From assembly GCA_002418685.1 (NCBI GenBank), contig DIEP01000061.1:5985-21840 (forward strand): a stretch of 15,856 bases of DNA, given 5' to 3'. Positions 1 to 5,850 of this stretch are shown one piece after another; positions within the stretch are counted from its first letter, which is position 1; the number at the start of each line of letters is the position of its first letter. The stretch comes from Ignavibacteria bacterium UBA5771. GTDB lineage: Bacteria; Bacteroidota; Ignavibacteria; Kapaibacteriales; UBA2268. Below the pieces are notes generated by a model. That model was not told the DNA's origin, searched no databases, and saw only the letters and a program-made list of their open reading frames with translations. The translations under genes and the position numbers were made by a program.

Positions 1-305
1 GGTGTTAAACCAGGAGTTTGAGAAAATACTTTCATTCTATCAGTTTCATTGACCACTTCGTAAAAATAATTTGTATCAAGTGTAACCGAATCAATTGCAA
101 CTTTGATGACTGCTAAATCGTGCTGTGGTATTGTAGTTGTGTCGGGTGTGACTCGTGGTCTTTGTATTATAAACTTTTGCTGACTGTCTGCATCACTTTT
201 AAATTTTGCTGTGAACATAAAAAAAGTTAACAACAAGAAAGTTATATCGACCATTGGTGTCATATCGATTGAAAAACCTACCCTTTTCTTTTTTACTTTT
301 GGCAT
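1..305 (-). CDS. ExbD/TolR family biopolymer transport protein (C-terminus outside window)
   Basis: This is the partner of the TolQ/ExbB-type channel just upstream. ExbD/TolR proteins sit in the inner membrane and couple proton flow to energising TonB-like or Tol systems across the periplasm. I translated it from the ATG at 305; 101 codons are visible before the window ends. The N-terminus is basic (MPKVKKKR), followed by one membrane segment at about residues 17-34. That segment holds the family signature MVDITFLLLTFFM, with Asp20 in the place of the essential proton-carrying Asp. A hydrophilic periplasmic part follows. The start is well supported: AGAAGGAG lies about 6 bases before the ATG, and the gap to the upstream channel gene is only 35 bases, so the two form an operon. 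Whether it is ExbD or TolR cannot be told from this part. Confidence 0.9.
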   Translation of the reverse strand, partial: MPKVKKKRVGFSIDMTPMVDITFLLLTFFMFTAKFKSDADSQQKFIIQRPRVTPDTTTIPQHDLAVIKVAIDSVTLDTNYFYEVVNETDRMKVFSQTPGLT

Positions 306-340
306 TGAAGGCTCCTTCTTTTATAAATTAACAAACCTTC

Positions 341-1126
341 TTACTTATTTTTTGTTCTTAAAGTAAAAATAGCAATTATATCAAGAACAGCTTCATCAAT
401 CGAATAGATGAAATTGTCAACCTTTGTAGTGAAAAAGTTATATGCAACAATTGAAATAATAGCTGCAGCCAAACCGCCAGCAGTATTATAAAGAGCTTCC
501 GAAATACCTATGGAAAGCTGAATAGCTGAAACTGTTCCGCTCACTGCCAATGCTTGGAATGCTCTAATCATACCAAGTGTTGTTCCCAAAAGTCCAACCA
601 TTGTTGCAATCGATGCAACTGTTGATAGAACCACCAAATTCTTTTCCAAAAGTGGTGTTTCTAAATTCATTGATTCATCAATTGCTCGTTGCACTTCGGT
701 GAGTTTCTTTTCGCCTGCAAATTCAGGGTCATTTTCAATTTCAACAAAGCGATTAATGCCCGCCCTTAGTATATTTGCTATACTTCCTCGCTGTGTGTCG
801 CATTTTGCAACCGCACCTTTCAAATCGCCTTTCTCCAAATCCTTAATTACGGATTGAATGAAAATATCAGGACTGGCTTTGCCCTGTGCTTTGTTGATTG
901 AAAAGTAACGTTCGAAAACAAATGCAATTGAGATGATAATTAAAGAGATTAATAGACCTACAAGTGGACCGCCTGTATAGATTGTCCCCAGCAAATTGCC
1001 TGGCTTTGGTTCATGCTTAAGCAATGGGTCCACAAAATTCGCGGGATTTCCAAGTATCAAGAAATAGATACAATATCCAACTACCAATGCTAATGTGATT
1101 ACTATGATATTCACATATTTTTTCAT
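341..1126 (-). CDS. MotA/TolQ/ExbB proton channel family protein
   Basis: This is an inner-membrane proton channel subunit that works with the ExbD-like protein encoded 35 bases downstream. The 261 residues show an N-terminal membrane segment (about 7-26), a second at about 50-72, a cytoplasmic loop to about 160, then the two conserved C-terminal helices. The helix at about 163-190 carries the family hallmark GLLGTTLGMIRAF, and the one at about 208-232 carries ISEALYNTAGGLAAAI. This MotA_ExbB domain is clear. The extra N-terminal helix and short insert before residue 45 fit the ExbB-like proteins common in Bacteroidota. The ATG at 1126 is preceded by ACGAGG. An AT-rich box (TAAAATTTG, 1158-1166) lies 32 bases upstream and may be a variant -7 element. 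No TonB or tol genes are visible before the window ends. Confidence 0.93.
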   Translation of the reverse strand: MKKYVNIIVITLALVVGYCIYFLILGNPANFVDPLLKHEPKPGNLLGTIYTGGPLVGLLISLIIISIAFVFERYFSINKAQGKASPDIFIQSVIKDLEKGDLKGAVAKCDTQRGSIANILRAGINRFVEIENDPEFAGEKKLTEVQRAIDESMNLETPLLEKNLVVLSTVASIATMVGLLGTTLGMIRAFQALAVSGTVSAIQLSIGISEALYNTAGGLAAAIISIVAYNFFTTKVDNFIYSIDEAVLDIIAIFTLRTKNK

Positions 1127-1310
1127 AAAAAAACCTCGTTTCTATTTTTTAATTAAACAAATTTTATCTTTTTTAAAAATTCAATAATTCAGAATTTCAA
1201 AACTAACAAAAAAATAATTAACTTAAATGAAGAATTATTAAATTTTTATTAATTTACCTATTTTTTTTAAATTTTCTTGTCAAAAAGCAAATACATAATC
1301 TCTACTATTA
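1127..1310. other. 184-base AT-rich gap between prmC and the channel operon
   Basis: No coding frame or RNA gene is visible. It presumably carries the promoter of the TolQ/ExbB-ExbD operon; TAAAATTTG on the minus strand at 1158-1166 is one base longer than the TAnnTTTG box and stands 32 bases before the ATG. No hairpin terminator for prmC is evident. Confidence 0.4.
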
Positions 1311-2177
1311 TTACTTTTTTAAAATCATAATTCTATCTAATCCTGCGAAATCCTTTTTAATTTCAATATTGAAATTAAAATCCTTAAATAAATTAATTAT
1401 ATCTTCTGTATTTTCTCCCTCAATTTCAAGTATCATCATTGCATTGTCTTGCATTGTGTTTGCTATTTCGCTGAATCTTTTATAAAAAGTCAAGCCGTCT
1501 GAAAAGTCAGTCAGAGCCGATTTTGGTTCATATTTGCGAACTTGTTTATCCAATGATTGATAGTTATTTAGGGGGATATAGGGTGGATTAGACACTATGC
1601 AGTCGTATTTAGCAAGAGAGATGTCCTCTATCAGAATGTCTACTAAATTAAATTCGATATTATCTAAATTATATTTTTCGGCATTTTCTTGTGCCAATTT
1701 AAGCGATTCAGGTGAATTGTCGATTGCATTAACAAAGTATTGTCTTGATGCATCTTTGAAATGTTTTGCAATGGCAATTGCAAGGCACCCGCTTCCTGTT
1801 CCAATATCGAGTAATTTGATTGGTTCTGATTTTGAATTTTCGAGGATTTCAATTGCAATTCGGGCTAATTGCTCTGTTTCTGGTCTTGGAATGAGTGCCC
1901 GTTTATCAATTATTAAATCTAATCCCATAAATTGGGTCTTACCAAGAATATATTGCAAAGGCACAGATTTAACAGCAAGTATAATATAATTATGTAACTT
2001 ATCAAGTTCAATATTAGTAAGTGGACGGTCGTAATTTAAGTAAAGGTCAATTCTTTTGAAATTTAAAATATCACACAGCAATAATTCCATTACCAATCTT
2101 GGGGAATCGATTTTATGGTCTTTAAAATACTCTTCACCCCAATGCAACATTTCGAGCACAGTCCAGATCTTTTTCAA
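1311..2177 (-). CDS. prmC: Peptide chain release factor N5-glutamine methyltransferase PrmC/HemK
   Basis: PrmC methylates the glutamine of the GGQ motif in release factors 1 and 2, using S-adenosylmethionine, and so supports translation termination. The conserved features are all present, numbered from the proposed start: an N-terminal helical domain, PLQYILG at 73-79, RPETE at 98-102, the SAM-binding DIGTGSG at 124-130, and the NPPY substrate-glutamine motif at 197-200 followed by IP. The open frame extends upstream to 2264, but that extension lies entirely inside pyrB and encodes a Cys-rich stretch unlike PrmC. The first start that fits the family N-terminus (KKIWTVLEML) is a TTG at 2177. 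It sits just beyond the pyrB stop (2180-2182) and behind GAAGAA. This gives 288 residues, normal for the family. The GTG at 2162 is a shorter alternative. Expression is probably coupled to pyrB. Confidence 0.9.
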   Translation of the reverse strand: MKKIWTVLEMLHWGEEYFKDHKIDSPRLVMELLLCDILNFKRIDLYLNYDRPLTNIELDKLHNYIILAVKSVPLQYILGKTQFMGLDLIIDKRALIPRPETEQLARIAIEILENSKSEPIKLLDIGTGSGCLAIAIAKHFKDASRQYFVNAIDNSPESLKLAQENAEKYNLDNIEFNLVDILIEDISLAKYDCIVSNPPYIPLNNYQSLDKQVRKYEPKSALTDFSDGLTFYKRFSEIANTMQDNAMMILEIEGENTEDIINLFKDFNFNIEIKKDFAGLDRIMILKK

Positions 2178-2179
2178 AA

Positions 2180-3106
2180 TTAATTCTTCAAATGATTTGA
2201 TAACAAAGATAAAACAGCCATACGAACATAAACACCTGATGATACTTGCGTCTGGATTAAGCAATTTGGATAGGTGCTGATTTCATAATCTAACTCAACC
2301 CCATAATTTACAGGACCGGGATGCATTATCACAAGATTTGGTTTTTTTGAAATTTTCTTTAATGTGACACCGTAAAAATTGGCGTATTCATCAATCGATG
2401 GTATCAGCCCTGAATTCATTCGCTCTTTTTGAACGCGCAAAACCAATACAACATCTGACCATTCAATCGCTTCATCTATATCATCAATATAATCTACATT
2501 CCAAGGATTCAATCTGCGTGGGAGAAGTGTGCCAGGACCCAAAAACTTGACTTCTGCACCAAGTTTTCTCATCAAAATAATATTCGAACGTGCAACTCGG
2601 CTATGAAAAATGTCCCCAACTATTGTTATCTTTAACCCTTTAATTTTGCGGAAATATTTCAATAGTGTATAATTATCAAGCAAAGCCTGTGTAGGGTGTT
2701 CGTGCTTGCCATCGCCTGCATTTATAATTATTCCCGATGTGTTTCTTTGTAGAAAATATTGTGCTCCCGAACTTGAATGCCTAATAACATAAATTTGAAC
2801 ACCCATTGCTTCGATTGTCTTCAAAGTGTCGAGCAAGGATTCGCCTTTTTGCAAGCTGGAAGTGCTTGCATTGAAATTCATAATGTCAGCCGATAGACGT
2901 TTTGCAGCAAGTTCGAAAGATAGCTTTGTGCGCGTAGAATTCTCGAAAAATGCAAGTGCAAGATTTATGCCTTTCAAATCCTCGAACCGCATCCCTGAAA
3001 CAAAATTATCTTCAAAATACTTGGCTCTTTCGAATATCAACTCAATATCGTCGGTTGTGAGATCATCGCAAGAAAGCAAAAAAGGTTTTGATAATGTTGG
3101 CAACAT
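2180..3106 (-). CDS. pyrB: Aspartate carbamoyltransferase catalytic subunit
   Basis: This enzyme joins carbamoyl phosphate and aspartate in the first committed step of pyrimidine synthesis, in the cytosol. The 308 residues are the full usual length. Visible active-site motifs are STRT at 57-60 (carbamoyl phosphate binding), the lysine loop SLQKGES around Lys87, HPTQALLD at 137-144, HSRVARS at 168-174, LRVQKER at 223-229, and HPGP at 262-265. The last is followed by VNYGVEL, where many non-enteric ATCases have an Arg (NRG) in place of Tyr268. The C-terminus has VSSGVYVRMAVLSLL, typical of the family. No regulatory pyrI or other pyr gene is nearby; the downstream partner is prmC. The ATG at 3106 has no good Shine-Dalgarno, but a TAATTTTG box lies 25 bases upstream (3131-3138). 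Confidence 0.95.
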   Translation of the reverse strand: MLPTLSKPFLLSCDDLTTDDIELIFERAKYFEDNFVSGMRFEDLKGINLALAFFENSTRTKLSFELAAKRLSADIMNFNASTSSLQKGESLLDTLKTIEAMGVQIYVIRHSSSGAQYFLQRNTSGIIINAGDGKHEHPTQALLDNYTLLKYFRKIKGLKITIVGDIFHSRVARSNIILMRKLGAEVKFLGPGTLLPRRLNPWNVDYIDDIDEAIEWSDVVLVLRVQKERMNSGLIPSIDEYANFYGVTLKKISKKPNLVIMHPGPVNYGVELDYEISTYPNCLIQTQVSSGVYVRMAVLSLLSNHLKN

Positions 3107-3130
3107 AAGATTGATAATTATAAAATCTTA

Positions 3131-3138
3131 CAAAATTA
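3131..3138 (-). promoter_or_regulatory. Candidate -7 box TAATTTTG upstream of pyrB
   Basis: On the minus strand the sequence reads TAATTTTG and matches the Bacteroidota primary-sigma -7 consensus TAnnTTTG. It sits 25 bases upstream of the pyrB ATG. A TTTG lies only 8 bases further upstream, too close for a -33 element, so only half the promoter can be supported. It is one of five similarly placed boxes in this window. Confidence 0.35.
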
Positions 3139-3230
3139 TGAAAAATCAAAAAATATATATGGTTATCTTCTTCTTTGATTAAAATTATATCATCCGCGAA
3201 TGCGAAATATTTAAAATGTGTATGATTCTC

Positions 3231-3381
3231 CAAGTTGTCTCATAAGTTCAGCTTCCTTCATTCTGCTATGCTTCTATATCATTCTGAGCGAGGTGAAGAA
3301 TTTAGCGATCGTTGATATATAAGGATTTCGAGATTTCTAATTTCGTTAGGAATAATGGCAAAGATACTTTGAGACAACCCA
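3231..3381. repeat. Possible small inverted-repeat element with internal CATTCTGAGC repeat
   Basis: GTTGTCTCA at 3234-3242 and its exact reverse complement TGAGACAAC at 3370-3378 enclose 127 bases. Outside the 9-base match the similarity continues imperfectly on both sides (CCAAGTTGTCTCATAAGT against TTGGGTTGTCTCAAAGTA). No transposase or clear target-site duplication is visible. Between the arms lies the dispersed repeat at 3279-3304. It could be a miniature element or just two relics. A 9-base inverted pair in AT-rich DNA may be coincidental. Confidence 0.3.
3279..3304 (+). repeat. Dispersed intergenic repeat, CATTCTGAGCGA-GTGAAGAAT type
   Basis: The sequence TCATTCTGAGCGAGGTGAAG, continuing AATTTA, closely matches a short repeat (CATTCTGAGCGAAGCGAAGAATC) that I recognise from intergenic DNA of many bacteria, including Bacteroidota relatives. 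Its function is unknown. The copies at 9345-9373 and 11166-11197 belong to the sister form GTCATTGC...GAAGCAATC. Confidence 0.55.
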
Positions 3382-3410
3382 ATGTAATGATATTGCCAAT
3401 ATTCCAATTA

Positions 3411-4091
3411 TTAATCAATATTAATAATTTCACCGAATTGCATTACTCGGGAATCAATGCCAATTTGCTTGACTTTTGCGACAAATTCATTTGGATCTGC
3501 TTGTATCTGCGGGAAAGTGTTATAGTGCATTGGAATTGCAAGATGTGGTTGCACAAATTCGCTAGCCTTCACTGCGTCGTCAATTCCCATAGTGAAATTA
3601 TCGCCAATCGGGCAGAGCAAGACATCGATTTTATTCATTTCGCCAATCAGTTTCATATCCCCAAAAATCCCCGTATCGCCTGTGTGATAAACAGTGATTC
3701 CGCCCATCGTAAGGAGCACACCCGCAGGTTCACCCATATACTCATTATTATCAAGCGAAGATCCGTGGAATGCTTGAGTGAATTTCACTTTACCAAATGG
3801 GAACATCCAGCTGCCACCAATGTGCATAAAGTGTGATTTCGCACCTTTTTTTGCAACGTATGTCGAGAGTTCATTAACTGCAATAACCGTTGCATCATTT
3901 TTCTTTGCAATTGCAAGAGTATCGCCAAAGTGGTCAGAATGGGCATGGGTCAAAATGATAAATTGAGCATTAACATCTTCCCATTTTATTGGTGCAAGCG
4001 GATTGCCTGTAATGAAAGGGTCAATTATTACTCGATACTTACCATCATCAAAAATGAAGGCAGAATGCCCGAGATATTGTATTTTCAACAT
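3411..4091 (-). CDS. UPF0173 metal-dependent hydrolase (metallo-beta-lactamase fold)
   Basis: This is a cytosolic metallo-beta-lactamase-fold hydrolase of the UPF0173 (YtkL-like) family; the physiological substrate is not established. The 226 residues match the family length. Metal ligands are visible: THAHSDH at 48-54, His109 in the FHGSS segment, Asp139 in HTGDTGIFGD, and His189 in IPMHYNTFP. The family signature stretches IDPFITGNP (23-31) and PIGDNFTMG (161-169) are also present. The ATG at 4091 is well supported by AAGGTG about 7 bases upstream. A TAAATTTG box lies 27 bases upstream. It is probably transcribed alone: 131 bases separate it from the methyltransferase gene upstream. Confidence 0.93.
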   Translation of the reverse strand: MLKIQYLGHSAFIFDDGKYRVIIDPFITGNPLAPIKWEDVNAQFIILTHAHSDHFGDTLAIAKKNDATVIAVNELSTYVAKKGAKSHFMHIGGSWMFPFGKVKFTQAFHGSSLDNNEYMGEPAGVLLTMGGITVYHTGDTGIFGDMKLIGEMNKIDVLLCPIGDNFTMGIDDAVKASEFVQPHLAIPMHYNTFPQIQADPNEFVAKVKQIGIDSRVMQFGEIINID

Positions 4092-4117
4092 ATTATCACC
4101 TTAAATATTTAAAAAAA

Positions 4118-4125
4118 CAAATTTA
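4118..4125 (-). promoter_or_regulatory. Candidate -7 box TAAATTTG upstream of the UPF0173 gene
   Basis: TAAATTTG on the minus strand matches TAnnTTTG and lies 27 bases upstream of the ATG at 4091. That would leave a leader of roughly 20 bases, holding the AAGGTG ribosome-binding site. No TTG or TTTG is seen at the expected -33 distance. Confidence 0.35.
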
Positions 4126-4222
4126 AAGAAAAATGGAGAAATAATATGTATTATTATGCATTAGCTGTATACAGTTTTTATAAAAATATTTTCTTCTCTC
4201 TACAAAAATAAGTAAAAAATAT

Positions 4223-5758
4223 TTACTTAACTTTGCTTAATCTATTTTTTTCTATTTCCTTATAAATCAATCTGTCTAATTCTTTTTCAAGCGCCAGCAC
4301 GTTTGATTTATTTTCCAATTTCATTATAATTTCTTTCACTATTTGGCTTATCTTATCTTTTATTTCAGATGGAAATATGGGGACATTCATATCATCGAGC
4401 AACCTTTGAGTGAACGATACCCTGCCACCACGCCTGGCGCCCTTTGCGAGATAATATTTTCTGAAAAAATCGCTGTTTAAATAACCCAATAGAAAATATA
4501 TATCTTCATATTGAAATGGTTGAATAAATAATATATCTCCCGATGGCAAAAGGTCTTCATCCCCTAAACTGAAACGGTTATATGAATGCCTGTCCAATGT
4601 TGGCACATAAATCTTTTTCTTATTCAAATTAGCTATTAGAAATTTGTAATTTCTTAATGCCTGCCAATGGAACCATTGTTTATTTCCAAGTATATATCGT
4701 GATGTCATTTGCACTTTATAAGGGATTAACTTGTTATAAATATGGGGATAAATGTCCCTCAATTCCCCTTCATCTCTAATGTCATCCTCAATCAAGATAT
4801 ATGAAACATAGTCCTCGATTAAATACTTTTGACAATTCTTGCCTTTCACAAAATTTTTAACAAGTTCCTTTTCATTGTCATTTAAAAATGGAATATCTTC
4901 TTTATTAATTCTAAATGCATCGTCAAATCCTGAGACGAATCCAACTCCGACTTTAGCAATATCTTTTAATTGGACAAAAGGAAAATCAGGTATATCCATA
5001 ATATATGTTGACCATTGATTGGAATTAGCATAATGCTTGATTTCTTGGTAATCGAATAGATTGTTCGAGCACTTATTCTGCAAAGCATCGAGGGATTTAT
5101 TCATTATTTTTAATGGCGGGGTCTTTTTAGTTTTTATTTTGAGCAATTTTATTTTTTCATCATCAATGTTAAATATCCCCTTCCTAAATTTGATAATCAC
5201 AGTTTCTGGATTTTCTTTAAAAAACAATGATGTTTCATCTAAATCAATTATTATCTCAATTTTTCCTTGCTTGAAAATCGTATCTCGCACATATCTTGCA
5301 TAAGTATTATAAAAAAAGTGATATGGAACAATGAAAATCAGCTCTCCACCTTCTTTCAAAAGTTCAAGTGATTTGATAATAAAAGCATAATATATGTCGC
5401 CAGCAGTGGTTTTGATGATGTTTCTGACACTGTTCGCAATATTTCGGGGAAGGTGATTATAATGAACATAAGGTGGATTGCCAATAATCAAATCAAATTT
5501 ATCAGGAAAATGATAGGTCAGATAATCGCCGTTTATTATTTTATAATGCTCGAATTGTGATTGAGAAATATTATGCAGATCCTTGTCAATTTCAATCCCC
5601 GTGCAATTTTCAAATCCTTGATTTTGCAATTCTTTCAAGAAAACACCATTACCGCATCCCACATCCATAACTCTTGCATCTTTTGGGGCATCTGATAACT
5701 CAACCATCAATCTGCTAATTTCCGCGGGCGTCTCAACAAATCCAATTCTATTGCTCAT
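4223..5758 (-). CDS. Gamma-class N6-adenine DNA methyltransferase with TaqI-like recognition domain
   Basis: This predicted SAM-dependent enzyme methylates adenine in a specific DNA site. Motif order is gamma-class: the N-terminal motif X region (FVETPAEISRLM), motif I VMDVGCGNG near 30-38, and the catalytic motif IV NPPY near 94-97. The second half (about 260-465) resembles the target-recognition domain of TaqI-like enzymes, with VQLKDIAKVGVGFVSG and the late signature RRGGRVSFTQRLLDDM. A charged helical tail follows. The frame opens at a GTG (5761), but the ATG at 5758 is the better start. It has GGAGAG 8 bases upstream and overlaps by one base (TGATG) the stop of a -1-frame tail that continues the upstream methyltransferase. 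Length is 511 residues. No nuclease-like domain is visible. It pairs with the gene at 5838-7268, perhaps one enzyme per strand of an asymmetric site. Confidence 0.88.
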   Translation of the reverse strand: MSNRIGFVETPAEISRLMVELSDAPKDARVMDVGCGNGVFLKELQNQGFENCTGIEIDKDLHNISQSQFEHYKIINGDYLTYHFPDKFDLIIGNPPYVHYNHLPRNIANSVRNIIKTTAGDIYYAFIIKSLELLKEGGELIFIVPYHFFYNTYARYVRDTIFKQGKIEIIIDLDETSLFFKENPETVIIKFRKGIFNIDDEKIKLLKIKTKKTPPLKIMNKSLDALQNKCSNNLFDYQEIKHYANSNQWSTYIMDIPDFPFVQLKDIAKVGVGFVSGFDDAFRINKEDIPFLNDNEKELVKNFVKGKNCQKYLIEDYVSYILIEDDIRDEGELRDIYPHIYNKLIPYKVQMTSRYILGNKQWFHWQALRNYKFLIANLNKKKIYVPTLDRHSYNRFSLGDEDLLPSGDILFIQPFQYEDIYFLLGYLNSDFFRKYYLAKGARRGGRVSFTQRLLDDMNVPIFPSEIKDKISQIVKEIIMKLENKSNVLALEKELDRLIYKEIEKNRLSKVK

Positions 5759-5850
5759 CACATTATCTCTCCATAATAATCACCTGTTGCCGATTCAGGC
5801 AAGTTTAATGATTCGTTCCAATAATATTTATTCTCTTTTAATCCAAGATA
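5758..5850 (-). other. Open -1-frame tail (30 codons) of the upstream methyltransferase
   Basis: Read in the -1 frame relative to the methyltransferase ending at 5838, this stretch is open for 30 codons. It encodes a protein-like sequence (YLGLKENKYYWNESL, then NLPESATGDYYGEIM) and stops at TGA 5760-5758, which overlaps the next gene's ATG as TGATG. It has no start codon of its own: in this frame a TAA lies immediately upstream at 5859-5857. It therefore reads like the original C-terminus of the upstream gene, reachable by a frameshift in the bases just before the 0-frame stop. Alternatively it is the last codons of a deleted gene, such as a lost nuclease. Confidence 0.5.
5767..5772 (-). promoter_or_regulatory. 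Ribosome-binding site GGAGAG that decides the second methyltransferase start
   Basis: GGAGAG stands 8 bases before the ATG at 5758 and is one of the strongest Shine-Dalgarno sites in a window where many starts lack one. It lies inside the -1-frame tail of the upstream gene, so translation of that tail would run ribosomes over it. Confidence 0.6.

Larger units (their letters stand above)
3107..3410. other. 304-base intergenic region with repeat remnants, no gene
   Basis: I see no credible coding frame or RNA gene here. The pyrB promoter candidate lies at its left end. The rest holds a CATTCTGAGCG-type dispersed repeat (3279-3304) inside a pair of inverted GTTGTCTCA arms (3234-3242 and 3370-3378). 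No Rho-independent terminator for the UPF0173 gene is obvious. Confidence 0.6.

Noticed and set aside
2178..2264. Longer N-terminus for PrmC from the ATG at 2264
   Set aside because: The added 29 residues are encoded inside pyrB in another frame, are Cys-rich and unlike any PrmC, whereas the family N-terminus starts just after the pyrB stop.
3312..3836. 174-codon plus-strand frame overlapping the UPF0173 gene
   Set aside because: Most of it is antisense to a clear metallo-hydrolase gene; the protein has no family features and no ribosome-binding site.
4165..4174. Palindrome CTGTATACAG between two genes, first considered as a LexA-like operator or a terminator
   Set aside because: The half-sites CTGT and ACAG are separated by 2 bases, not the 8 of enterobacterial LexA, and a perfect palindrome without a loop cannot form a useful terminator hairpin. 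A short palindrome in AT-rich DNA is expected by chance.
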